This document shows, in pieces, positions 52,421 to 62,891 of a stretch of DNA of 64,000 bases. The translations under genes were made by a program, and so were the position numbers. The stretch is from Actinopolyspora mortivallis DSM 44261 (lineage in GTDB: Bacteria > Actinomycetota > Actinomycetes > Mycobacteriales > Pseudonocardiaceae), in NCBI RefSeq assembly GCF_000384035.1, contig NZ_KB913024.1, positions 3,698,921-3,762,920 on the forward strand. The letters run 5' to 3'. How positions within the stretch are numbered: position 1 is the stretch's first letter; each line of letters opens with the position of its first letter. Below the pieces are notes generated by a model. The model was not told the DNA's origin. It saw only the letters and a list, made by a program, of their open reading frames with translations, and did no database searches.

Positions 52421-53000
52421 GGTTCCTCCGCCGTTCGAGGTGGCGACGTACTCCCCACGCCACGACACCGCCGAGCGTGGAGCCGGCGGCCACGTCGCTC
52501 GGATAGTGCACGCCGAGCACCAGCCTGCTGACCAGCATCGGTGGCACCAGGACCGGGCTCAGTCGACGGCCGAGCAACCTGCCGTAGAGCGCGGCCGCGG
52601 TCGTCGTCGAGGTCGCGTGCGAGGAGGGGAAGCTCAGCCTGCTCGGGGTGCTCACCAGCACCCGCACCCCCGGGTCTCCGGGTCTGCTGCGCCGCACCGC
52701 CCGCTTGACCGCGATGGAAGCGCCGTGCGCGGCGGCCACCCCGGCTGCCGAGGCCACCCACTCGGCACGGCGTCCCCGGTCGAACAACGCCCCGAGCGCG
52801 CCCAGGGCCAGCCATCCGATCGCGTGGTCACCGAACTTCGACATACCTCTGGCGACCGTAACCACAGGTTGCTTGGCCAGCACCTCCTGCACGCCCCGCA
52901 CGGCCACGGTCTCGGGCGTGACCTCGCGTGGCGGCTGCCGCCGCGAGTCCTCCAGCTCGGTCTCGTCGGCGGCGGGCGCGGTGGTCAGCTCTGCGTCCAC
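52413..53000 (-). CDS. PAP2 superfamily phosphatase (Rv3807c-like)
   Basis: A 195-residue integral membrane phosphatase with the three PAP2 motifs: KRAVRRSRPGD, PSSHATSTT and SRLVLGVHYPSDVAAG. In mycobacteria the homologue next to ubiA is proposed to dephosphorylate decaprenyl-phosphoryl-5-phosphoribose, the product of UbiA. GGAGAAGAA precedes the GTG. The order PAP2-ubiA with overlap supports the same role here. Confidence 0.93.
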   Translation of the reverse strand: MDAELTTAPAADETELEDSRRQPPREVTPETVAVRGVQEVLAKQPVVTVARGMSKFGDHAIGWLALGALGALFDRGRRAEWVASAAGVAAAHGASIAVKRAVRRSRPGDPGVRVLVSTPSRLSFPSSHATSTTTAAALYGRLLGRRLSPVLVPPMLVSRLVLGVHYPSDVAAGSTLGGVVAWGVRRHLERRRNRG

Positions 53001-53096
53001 TTCTTCTCCGGCTTCCTCTCGGGCGGCGGCACGGAGGTTGTCGCGCCCACCGGCGGGGTCTTCCGTGCTCTCGGCCGCGGGCGGTACTCGACGACA

Positions 53097-53151
53097 CGGC
53101 CATCCGGGAACGGGTTCCCTCCGGGCGGGCGCCGCCGCTCCCGGATGGCCG
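53097..53151 (-). terminator. hairpin between glfT2 and PAP2
   Basis: CGGCCATCCGGGA and TCCCGGATGGCCG form a 13-bp stem around a 29-base loop in the 157-base gap after glfT2. It could separate the glf-glfT2 message from the PAP2-ubiA message. Confidence 0.7.
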
Positions 53152-53157
53152 CCGCAC

Positions 53158-55269
53158 TCACTCGTACATCTGCTTCCACGACTCCGGGCTGGTCAGCTCC
53201 GGCAGGGCGGAACGATACGCCTCCCGCAGACTCGGCCACTCACGGACCAGCCTGCGGTAGTCTGCCACGGCCCTGAGTCCGAGCCTGCGGAACTCCTCCG
53301 GGTCGCGTCGCCGGAAGGCGGTCCCGCTGCCGTCGGCGGTGGAGACGGTGGCGCTGTCCAGCGCGCCCAGCAGGAACCACCGCGCGCTCTGCGAGGGGAT
53401 GTTGAGCTGGGGACGACGCCGGGCCTCGGCGGAGGGCTGTTTGAGGTTGTGCAGCAGCGCCTTCGAGGCACGCCGCGCGATCCGGCTGGTGCGCACCGGC
53501 GGGTCCAGCAGCCGCTCGGCCATGATCGGGTCGGCCGTGGGCGGCGGCAGCTCCCCCGCCGAGGAGTAGGTGCGCGCGTCGTCGTAGTCCTCCCTGATCC
53601 GGCGCACCTCGGGCAGCGCCGTGCGTAGGCTCTCGAACAGCCCCCGTGGGCCCGCCAGGAAGTCCTCCACGGCCTTGAGCTGGATCGCGACGGTCGAGTA
53701 CTCCATCGAGAACAGGTGCCGCAGGGTGAGCTTGAAGCTCTGCTTGAGCAGGTTCCTGCGCACCGAGTCCGGGCTGTGCAGCGCGGCGAGGATCAGCCGG
53801 TTGCGGGTGTGGAAGTAGGCGGTCCAGTCCGTGGCGTCGTTCTTGTCGGTCCACGGCATGTGCCACACCGCCGCCCCGGGAAGCGAGACCGTGGGGTAGC
53901 CGTGCTCCCCGGCCCGGACGTGGTACTCGGCGTCGTCCCACTTGAGGAACAGCGGCAGCGGCAGTCCGGTGTTCTCGATGACCTCGCGGGGGAACAGGCA
54001 CATCCACCAGCCGTTGTAGGTGGAGTGGATCAGTTTGTGCAGCTTGCTGCTCTTGCGCAGCGGGTACGTGGCGAAGTCGTGGTCGGTGGCGGCTCCGGGG
54101 GCGGCGCGCCACATCGCGGCGCCCAGGTCGACCACCTCGCCCATGGTGTGCAGTCGGGAGCGGGCCTGGAGGTTGAGCATGTGCCCGCCGACGATGACCG
54201 GGCGCACCGAGGCACGGGCGAAGGCGTTGGCCCGCAGCACCCCGTCCGGTTCCAGCGCGATGTCGTCGTCGAACAGCATCACCTGCTCGGCGTCGGAGTT
54301 GTACACCCCCTCGTACATCACGCGGGTGAACCCGCCGGAGCCGCCGAGGTTGGGCTGTTCGATGACGTGCAGCTTGTCCCCGATCCGTTGGGCCGCCTCG
54401 TCGAAGCCCTCGGTCTCGCGGATCTTCTGCCCGCCCTGGTCGGCCACGACCACCCGTTCGACGAGGTCGAGCACCTGGCTGTCCTCGCCCAGCGTGCGCA
54501 GGGTCTGCACGCAGTCGGCGGGGCGCATCGTGGTGGTGCCCACCACGACGCGCTGGCGGGGCAGGGCGAGGTCGGTGGTCCAGGCGGCCTCGTCGATCTC
54601 CAGTTCGCCCTCGTTGGTGAACAGGTCGAACCAGATCCAGCCGCCGTCCTCGAACGGTCTGAGCGAGATCCGGAACTCCAGCCAGCGCCACGACTTCGGG
54701 GAGGACACCCGGGTGCCCTCCAGGTGGACGACGTCCCCGTCGGGCTTGGAGCGGTAGACGTCCAGCCGCCCCGAGCCGCGTGCCTTCAGCCGCAGCACCA
54801 CCTCGTCCAGGCGGGTCCAGCGCTTCCAGTAGCTGGCCGGGAAGGCGTTGAAGTACGAGGCGAAGGAGACCCTGGAGTTGGCCGGGATCCGCACCGAGCG
54901 GCGCGAGAGCACGGTGGCCCGCTGGGACACCTCGCTCGGCTCGTCCAGGTACAGCGGGCGGGCGTCGAGCGGGTCCTCGGCCCTGGGCAGCAGCACCCGC
55001 TGCAACATCTGGGTGGGGCTCACCTTCCGGTGGCCGGTACGTACCGTGGCCGAGTCACTCAGCTTGCTCTCCCCCGCCTCGGGCGAGTCGAACGTCTCCG
55101 GAGCTGGCGTCTCGTCGCCTCCCTCCGCGGAGGCGGCCTGCTCCCGGGCCGACTCCGCCGCGGAACCGGCCTCGCCGTGTTCCCGCTGGGATTCCGCCGG
55201 CGTGGGCTCCGTCTCCGTGGCCGGTGAGCCCGTCGGTTCCGATTCGGCTGGGGTAGTCCGGTCAGTCAC
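53158..55269 (-). CDS. glfT2: galactofuranosyltransferase GlfT2
   Basis: The bifunctional GT2 enzyme that polymerises galactan with alternating beta-1,5 and beta-1,6 links. The 703-residue product has an acidic Ser/Thr/Glu-rich N-terminus of about 70 residues not found in the about 637-residue mycobacterial enzyme, then an N-terminal beta domain, the GT-A core with VVGTTTMRPADC, PNLGGSGGFTRVMYEG, the metal triad FDDDIA and the catalytic FLKWDDAEYHVRAGE, and helical C-terminal domains. The GTG start is one base from the glf stop, so they are one operon. Confidence 0.96.
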   Translation of the reverse strand: MTDRTTPAESEPTGSPATETEPTPAESQREHGEAGSAAESAREQAASAEGGDETPAPETFDSPEAGESKLSDSATVRTGHRKVSPTQMLQRVLLPRAEDPLDARPLYLDEPSEVSQRATVLSRRSVRIPANSRVSFASYFNAFPASYWKRWTRLDEVVLRLKARGSGRLDVYRSKPDGDVVHLEGTRVSSPKSWRWLEFRISLRPFEDGGWIWFDLFTNEGELEIDEAAWTTDLALPRQRVVVGTTTMRPADCVQTLRTLGEDSQVLDLVERVVVADQGGQKIRETEGFDEAAQRIGDKLHVIEQPNLGGSGGFTRVMYEGVYNSDAEQVMLFDDDIALEPDGVLRANAFARASVRPVIVGGHMLNLQARSRLHTMGEVVDLGAAMWRAAPGAATDHDFATYPLRKSSKLHKLIHSTYNGWWMCLFPREVIENTGLPLPLFLKWDDAEYHVRAGEHGYPTVSLPGAAVWHMPWTDKNDATDWTAYFHTRNRLILAALHSPDSVRRNLLKQSFKLTLRHLFSMEYSTVAIQLKAVEDFLAGPRGLFESLRTALPEVRRIREDYDDARTYSSAGELPPPTADPIMAERLLDPPVRTSRIARRASKALLHNLKQPSAEARRRPQLNIPSQSARWFLLGALDSATVSTADGSGTAFRRRDPEEFRRLGLRAVADYRRLVREWPSLREAYRSALPELTSPESWKQMYE

Positions 55270-55270
55270 G

Positions 55271-57770
<2,500 letters not shown>

Positions 57771-57834
57771 ACGCGGAGAACACCCCGGCGCCGGGCGGCC
57801 CGCCACGGGCACCGTCACCCGGTGACGGGTGGCG

Positions 57835-58647
57835 TTACCACCAGCGCTCCAGCACGGCGGCGACCCCGTCGGCCGCGTTGTCCGCGGTCACCTCGTCGGC
57901 CGTCTGCCGCACCTCCGGGTGCGCGTTGCCCATGGCCACCCCGTGACCAGCCCACTCCAGCATCGGGACGTCGTTGGGCATGTCCCCGAAGGCCAGCACG
58001 TCCTCGGCGGCCACACCCAACCGCCCGGCCACCCGGGCCAGGCCGCTGGCCTTGTCCACCCCGGCCGCGGACAGCTCCAGCAGCCCGGAACCGGTCGAGT
58101 AGGTGACCCGCACCCCGTCCCCCAGCACCCGCTCGGCCACCGCCGCCATCCGGGCGCTGTCCATGTGTTCGTGCAGCACCAACAGTTTGTCGGCGGCCGT
58201 GTTCACGAACTCCTCGAGCGGGGCGACCCGCAGGTCGGGGTTCGGCCAGCACCGGTGGAAGTCCGGCTCGCCCAGGAACTGCTCGTCGACGCGGTCCCGC
58301 GCGGCACCGGTGGAACGCTCCACCCCGAAGGAGCACCCGGGCAGGGCACGCCGGAGCGCGCCGGTGGCCGCGCGCAGTGTCTCCGGGCCGAGCGGGTGGG
58401 AACCCACGACGGTGTCGGTGGCCGCGTCGTAGTGCACCGCCCCGTTGGAGCACACCACCGGCCCCGCCACACCCAGCTCCCCGACGATGCGCGGCACCCA
58501 CCGGGGAGGCCGCCCGGTGACCAGCACCAGCGGCACGCCCGCCGCGTCCACCGCCCGGGCGCGCTCAGCGGTGCGGGCACTCACTCGCTCAGAGGGATCG
58601 AGCAGGGTTCCGTCGAGGTCGGAGGCTACGAGACACGGTTGACGCAC
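57835..58647 (-). CDS. HAD superfamily hydrolase, Cof type
   Basis: A 270-residue phosphatase of the Cof/YbiV class (HAD IIB). It has the nucleophile motif SDLDGTLLDPSE, the Thr motif LVLVTGRPPRW, the cap domain with VCSNGAVHYD, and the final motifs DKASGLARVAGRLG and AFGDMPNDVPMLEWAG. Probably a sugar-phosphate or FMN phosphatase in the cytoplasm; substrate unknown. The GTG with GGGGGA upstream is chosen. It matches the Rv3813c position next to the amidase. Confidence 0.9.
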   Translation of the reverse strand: MRQPCLVASDLDGTLLDPSERVSARTAERARAVDAAGVPLVLVTGRPPRWVPRIVGELGVAGPVVCSNGAVHYDAATDTVVGSHPLGPETLRAATGALRRALPGCSFGVERSTGAARDRVDEQFLGEPDFHRCWPNPDLRVAPLEEFVNTAADKLLVLHEHMDSARMAAVAERVLGDGVRVTYSTGSGLLELSAAGVDKASGLARVAGRLGVAAEDVLAFGDMPNDVPMLEWAGHGVAMGNAHPEVRQTADEVTADNAADGVAAVLERWW

Positions 58648-58770
58648 TCCCCCATGATGCCTGGGCAGCGGGGTGCGTGGAACGCGATCCGTAACACTGT
58701 CGCCGCACGTTGCGTCGACGCGGCGCCTACCTCTCGTAGCCGAGGCGGGTGAGCGTATACGGTCACGTGT

Positions 58771-59664
58771 GTGCGCGTTGGGATAGTGATTCTGCCCGAA
58801 CATCGTTGGTGGGCCGCCGAACCCCTGTGGCGGATGGCCGAGGAGTACGGCTTCGACCACGCCTGGACCTACGACCACGTGGGCTGGGGGGAGCTGGTGG
58901 ACAAACCCTGGTTCGACGCGGTGCCCGCCCTCACGGCGGCGGCGACCGTGACCTCACGGATCAAGCTGGGCACGCTGGTGAGTTCCCCCAACTTCCGGCA
59001 TCCGGTGCACTTCACCAGGGAGGTGACGGCGCTGGACGACGTCAGCGACGGACGGTTCCTGCTCGGCCTCGGCGCGGGCAGCCCGGGCTTCGACGCGCGG
59101 GTCTTCGGGGAGGAGCCACTGTCCGCGGGACAGCGGGTGGAGCGTTTCGCGGAGTTCGTGGAACTGCTGGACGGCATCCTCACCTCGGACAGCACCGAGT
59201 TCCACGGGACGTACTACACGGCGGTCGAGGCGCGCCGCGCGCCGGGCTGCGTGCAAACCCCCCGGGTTCCCTTCGTGGTGGCCGCCGAGGGGAACCACTC
59301 CATGCGGGTGGCCGCGCGTTTCGGCAACGGGTGGGTCACCGAGGGACGGCCGCCGGGAACCGAGGTCACCGAGAGCGCCGCCTGGTGGCGTGGTCTGCGG
59401 GACAACACCGAACGCTTCGACGAGGCCCTGCGGGAGCAGGGCAGGGTGCCGGGCCGGGTGCCGCGCTACCTCAACGCCGACGCGGGGCCGTCCTACGCGC
59501 TGTCCAGCGTCGAGCACTTCCGGGACGTGCTGGGCCGGGCCTCCGAGCTGGGGTTCACCGACGTGCTGGTGCACTGGCCCCGCACCGAGGCGCCGTTCGA
59601 GGGCAGGGAGTCGATCCTGGAGGAGGTCGCCAACGAGGTGCTGCCCGGCCTCAAGGAGCGCTAG
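58771..59664 (+). CDS. LLM class F420-dependent oxidoreductase
   Basis: A 297-residue luciferase-like TIM-barrel protein: VRVGIVILPEHRWWAAEPLW, RIKLGTLVSSPNFRHPVHFTREVTALDDVSDGRFLLGLGAG, and GTYYTAVEARRAPGCVQTPRVPFVVAAEG. The group uses coenzyme F420 in actinobacteria; the substrate is unknown. The GTG start lies 9 bases after a TATACG box without a ribosome site, so the message may be leaderless. It is followed closely by the HhH gene. Confidence 0.88.
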   Translation: MRVGIVILPEHRWWAAEPLWRMAEEYGFDHAWTYDHVGWGELVDKPWFDAVPALTAAATVTSRIKLGTLVSSPNFRHPVHFTREVTALDDVSDGRFLLGLGAGSPGFDARVFGEEPLSAGQRVERFAEFVELLDGILTSDSTEFHGTYYTAVEARRAPGCVQTPRVPFVVAAEGNHSMRVAARFGNGWVTEGRPPGTEVTESAAWWRGLRDNTERFDEALREQGRVPGRVPRYLNADAGPSYALSSVEHFRDVLGRASELGFTDVLVHWPRTEAPFEGRESILEEVANEVLPGLKER

Positions 59665-59768
59665 CGCCCGCGCGGTGGCGCCGCTCCGTGTTCCCGCCTG
59701 GCGGAGCGGGTACCGCTGTGGGCGTCGAGGATTGTCGAGGATTCCGGAACGCGGGAACGGGAGGTGTG

Positions 59769-60413
59769 ATGTCCGAACGGGAGACCGCCACCCGACTGCT
59801 GGAGGTCGCGGGCACCACCTACGCGGCCCAGGCGGGGATCGTGCTGCGCGACCAGCCCGCGCCGCTGTACCGCCTGCTGGTGCTCTCGGTGCTGCTGTCC
59901 ACCAGGATCAAGGCCGACATAGCGGTGGCCGCCTGCCGGGAGCTGGCCGAGTTCGGCACTGCCGAGCGGATGCTGGCCGCCGGGTGGCAGCAACGGGTGG
60001 ACGCCCTGGGCAGGGGGCACTACGTGCGCTACGACGAGAGCACCGCCACCGCCCTGGGTGAGGGGGCCGAGCTGCTGCGCACCAAGTACGGGGGCGATCT
60101 GCGGCGGCTGCGGCGGCAGGCCGACGGCGACGTCCGCGAGCTGCGCGCCGGACTGCGGGAGTTCCCCCGGCTGGGGCCGGTGGGGGCCGAGATCTTCTGC
60201 CGCGAGGCGCAGGAGGTGTGGCCGGAGCTGCGTCCCTACTTCGACAAGAAGGCGCTGACCGGTGCCGGACGGGTGGGGCTGCCCACCGAGGCGGCGCGGC
60301 TGGCGGAGCTGGTCGACGACTCCCAGCTGGCCCGACTGGCCGCCGCCTGCGTGCGGGTCACCCTGGAGAAAGGGGTCGTGGAACGGGTCACCGAGCCCAG
60401 CCCCACCGGGTGA
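59769..60413 (+). CDS. HhH base-excision glycosylase-like protein
   Basis: A 214-residue protein of the endonuclease III fold: PLYRLLVLSVLLSTRIKADIAVAACREL is the first HhH-GPD block and LREFPRLGPVGAEIFCREAQEVWPEL the hairpin with the Gly-Pro-Val-Gly turn. The catalytic Lys of endonuclease III (in GVGRKTA) is replaced, while an Asp follows in PYFDKK. No iron-sulfur cluster cysteines are present. It may be a monofunctional glycosylase or a DNA-binding relic. GGGAGG before the ATG supports the start. CRISPR array 1 starts about 35 bases downstream. Confidence 0.83.
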   Translation: MSERETATRLLEVAGTTYAAQAGIVLRDQPAPLYRLLVLSVLLSTRIKADIAVAACRELAEFGTAERMLAAGWQQRVDALGRGHYVRYDESTATALGEGAELLRTKYGGDLRRLRRQADGDVRELRAGLREFPRLGPVGAEIFCREAQEVWPELRPYFDKKALTGAGRVGLPTEAARLAELVDDSQLARLAAACVRVTLEKGVVERVTEPSPTG

Positions 60414-60447
60414 GTCCGGCCAGCCGGGGTCACTGACCAGCGGGCCG

Positions 60448-61001
60448 ATTGCGACCCGCGCCAGCCCCGAAGGGCTGGCGCCACAGGGCGGCGCCAAGTG
60501 GGAAACGGTCGGGCTGAACCCGTTGCGATCCTCGCCAGCCCCGAAGGGCTGGCGCCACTCGGTGCACTTCTTGTACTCGTACAGCGTCGCTTCCCCGTTG
60601 CGATCCTCGCCAGCCCCGCAGGGCTGGCGCCACAAGGTCGAGTTTTCCCAGGTCAGCACGCAAAAGCTGGTTGCGATCCTCGCCAGCCCCGAAGGGCTGG
60701 CGCCACCGGGACAGCAGCACCAGCCCCAGCGCCACCAACGCGTTGCGATCCTCGCCAGCCCCGAAGGGCTGGCGCCACCTGTGGGGGTGTTCGCGAGGAC
60801 CCCTGTGGGGGTGCGGTTGCGATCCTCGCCAGCCCCGAAGGGCTGGCGCCACCGGGACGCCTGGCTTGCCGGGGACTGGGACACCGCCACGGTTGCGATC
60901 CTCGCCAGCCCCGAAGGGCTGGCGCCACGAGCTGCACGGCCGCGACCGCTCCTGGGCCTCCCGCGTTGCGATCCTCGCCAGCCCCGAAGGGCTGGCGCCA
61001 C
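60448..61001 (-). CRISPR. CRISPR array 1: eight 37-nt repeats, seven spacers
   Basis: On the plus strand each repeat starts GTTGCGATCC, has a stem core CGCCAGCCC-CGAA-GGGCTGGCG and ends GCCAC. Repeats begin at 60448, 60522, 60597, 60670, 60742, 60816, 60892 and 60965; the spacers are 37, 38, 36, 35, 37, 39 and 36 nt and all differ. The leftmost repeat has several changes (ATTGCGACCCGC at its start) and the third has one (GCAGGG), so the left is the old end. Read on the minus strand repeats end GGATCGCAAC. The leader should be on the right. No cas genes in the window; class cannot be named. Confidence 0.95.
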
Positions 61002-61177
61002 GGCAGATGAGCAGGGATGTCCGGGATATCCACATCCCGGCTGTGACCGATCCGTGACCGACACGCCGAGCAGAGGCTTGGGAACCTCCCGGCGTGTCGC
61101 CACACACTTCCCCTCCCCAACCACCGAGTCCCCCGTCTACGCGGGGTACATGTCCCGATTTTGCCTAAAACCGGCCC
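61002..61177 (-). promoter_or_regulatory. putative leader region of CRISPR array 1
   Basis: The 176 bases between the two arrays hold no gene. Two hairpins are visible: CCGGGAT/ATCCCGG (61021-61040) and CGACACGCCG/CGGCGTGTCG (61059-61068 with 61090-61099). The place next to the consensus end of array 1 makes it the probable leader. Confidence 0.5.
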
Positions 61178-61266
61178 ACCACGGCCCCGCGCCTGCGGGG
61201 AGCACGAACTGAAAACCGTCGGCGAAGCCCTCGAACAAGGTCCATCCCCGCGCCTGCGGGGAGCAC
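61178..61266 (-). CRISPR. CRISPR array 2: two-repeat remnant of type I-E pattern
   Basis: Two copies of a 28-nt repeat at 61239-61266 and 61178-61205 are exactly 61 bases apart, leaving a 33-nt spacer, the classic I-E spacing. On the minus strand the repeat begins GTGCTCCCCGCAGG and has a CCCCGC/GCGGGG stem; the left copy is degenerate over its last 7 bases, as usual for the trailer-end repeat. The flank to the right is AT-richer, as in I-E leaders. Orientation is the same as array 1. Confidence 0.8.
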
Positions 61267-61338
61267 TCTTGGTGACCTGCGATCTTAACAATACTTTCCC
61301 GCTGTGGGAATCACTGTTGGTTCGGAAAGCAGCGGCGG

Positions 61339-61803
61339 TCAGTACCAGTAGCCGGGTTGCCATTGCACACAGCTCGGGCGTTGTCCGGTGCGGCAGTACT
61401 CGGTGATGGCCTGGCGTGCCTGGTCGAGCGGCAGGGAGGCCGAGGCGGGGAACCACAGGTCGCCCTCGGGGTCGAACAACAAAGCCGGGGTGTCCGCAGT
61501 GGCCTGCGGGTTGTGGGAGTCGGCGAGTTGTCCCTGCTCCCCTGTTCCGGGCCGGGCGTCCATGTAGTTCAGGGCGACCCAGCCTCTCGCGGAGTCAGCC
61601 GTGATGCGCATCCGGTGCCCCCCGGGGAACTGGGGTCCACCGTCGTGGTCGAACGACAGGCACGGCCGGTCCCACACATAGACCTGCGAGTACCGGGTGC
61701 GGAGGACGGCCTCGACGAGCTCGGCGGTTTCCTCGGGGGTGCGGGCATAGTGGAACTCGTGACCGAGGATGGCGGTGACGACGGTGCCAGTGGCTACGGT
61801 CAT
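61339..61803 (-). CDS. Imm1 family immunity protein
   Basis: A 154-residue protein with the Imm1 layout: MTVATGTVVTAILGHEFHYA, a beta-rich centre (RMRITADSARGWVALNYMD), LLFDPEGDLWFPASASLPLD, and the C-terminal EYCRTGQRPSCVQWQPGYWY, where the R(P).CV.W end is the family's most recognisable mark. Imm1 proteins in actinobacteria often protect against deaminase toxins. Its ATG overlaps the stop of the deaminase gene (ATGA), a direct pairing. The start at this ATG is decided by that overlap. Confidence 0.88.
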   Translation of the reverse strand: MTVATGTVVTAILGHEFHYARTPEETAELVEAVLRTRYSQVYVWDRPCLSFDHDGGPQFPGGHRMRITADSARGWVALNYMDARPGTGEQGQLADSHNPQATADTPALLFDPEGDLWFPASASLPLDQARQAITEYCRTGQRPSCVQWQPGYWY

Positions 61804-62543
61804 GGGCGGGCCTTTCCGTGGATCTCTTTCGGCTGCGACGCGCCGGGCTGCCATACCACCAACGTGGACCCCTGAGGCAGAATCGCGGCCACGGCGGCCA
61901 CGGCGGCCTCGCAGTTCTGTTTACCGGGACACATACGATTGTTCAGCACGATGACGCCGTAGGTCTGTCCGCGTTCCTTCATCCGTGGGGCGTATTTCGT
62001 TTCCACGTGGGTGTACACGGCGGGAGCACCACGGTCGTCGGCCGGGAACACGGGGGAGTTGTGCAGGGTGAGTCGGGCGCGTTCGGAGATGTCTTCGCGT
62101 CCGCTGGTTTCGGTGAGTTCGGTGCCGTCCCGGTCGGAGACCAGCCCGGTGGTTTGTCCGCCGGTGTAGTCGGGCAGCCGCTCGCGCACCCGTTCGCCCC
62201 AGGAGCGGTCCCGGGCCGCGTCGGTGGGGACGCGGCCCAGTGTGGAGGGGTGCGGCAGGCTCGGTGGGGGCTGCTCGCCGCTGATGCCGAGGGTGGCGAG
62301 GTAGCTCACCAGGTGTTGGTGGGAATGCCCGCACAGCCCCAGCACCTCGTCGACGAGCTCACGGGCGTGCTGGAACAGCGTCACGGCCTGGGCCAGCTCG
62401 GCCGAGCTGCTGCCTGGGCCGATCTCGGCCAGGGTGGGCAGGGCGTACTCCTCGATCCAGGCCCACACCCGGTGCAGCTGTTCGGGAGGTACTCGTCCGA
62501 GCACGGCGGCGAGGGTGTTGCCCACCTCTTCCACGTGGGACAT
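61800..62543 (-). CDS. SCP1.201/DddA-type nucleic-acid deaminase toxin
   Basis: A 247-residue protein. N-terminal helical part (MSHVEEVGNTLAAVLGRVPP to LVSYLATLG), a Pro-rich linker with PSLPHPSTLGRVPTD, a bridging segment (RERLPDYTGGQTTGLVSD), then a C-terminal zinc deaminase: YTHVETKYAPRM gives the catalytic His-x-Glu and NNRMCPGKQNCEAAV gives the zinc cysteines (CPG-x3-C), followed by LPQGSTLVVWQP. This is the SCP1.201-like pattern, the family of the double-strand DNA cytosine deaminase DddA. No signal peptide is seen; such toxins usually leave by a type VII-like route. Coupled to Imm1 downstream. Confidence 0.9.
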   Translation of the reverse strand: MSHVEEVGNTLAAVLGRVPPEQLHRVWAWIEEYALPTLAEIGPGSSSAELAQAVTLFQHARELVDEVLGLCGHSHQHLVSYLATLGISGEQPPPSLPHPSTLGRVPTDAARDRSWGERVRERLPDYTGGQTTGLVSDRDGTELTETSGREDISERARLTLHNSPVFPADDRGAPAVYTHVETKYAPRMKERGQTYGVIVLNNRMCPGKQNCEAAVAAVAAILPQGSTLVVWQPGASQPKEIHGKARP

Positions 62544-62555
62544 GCCAGGCCTCTT

Positions 62556-62804
62556 TCACAGCACGGCGGAGAACGAGCGGACGTGCTCGGCGGCCTGCAT
62601 CACTGCCTGCGCGGCCTCACCGGCCTTCTCGACCGCGAGACCGAACAGGTGCAACGCTTGCTGCACGTCCTCGTTCGTGCTGGTCCCAGCGACCTGGTGT
62701 AGCTGTCCCCGCAGCTCCTCGAGCGTGGTCCGCACGGCTTGCAGCTCGCCGGCGGGCGCGGTGTCGATGACCTGTTGTAACCGGCCGCGAATCTCCTCCA
62801 GCAT
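62556..62804 (-). CDS. small helical partner protein of the toxin cassette
   Basis: An 82-residue all-helical protein (MLEEIRGRLQQVIDTAPAGE, then ELRGQLHQVAGTSTNEDVQQ and a C-terminal helix ending FSAVL). It resembles the helical N-terminal region of the deaminase in pattern (helix, loop with a Ser/Asn break, helix). AGGAGACC at 4-7 bases before the inner ATG decides the start. Thirteen bases separate it from the toxin gene. A secretion partner or chaperone is the guess from operon order and helical hairpin-like build. Confidence 0.75.
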   Translation of the reverse strand: MLEEIRGRLQQVIDTAPAGELQAVRTTLEELRGQLHQVAGTSTNEDVQQALHLFGLAVEKAGEAAQAVMQAAEHVRSFSAVL

Positions 62805-62891
62805 GACTGGTCTCCTGTCCATGAAGTCACCCCGTGATTGGGGAGGTATGGTTTGGCCCCTCTCCCACCAGACGACACCGCCTCTGGGTTG

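Noticed and set aside
60262..61212. Open frames on both strands running through the CRISPR repeats
   Set aside because: The protein would be periodic SSPAPKGWRH-type repeats created by the CRISPR repeat itself; no start signal.
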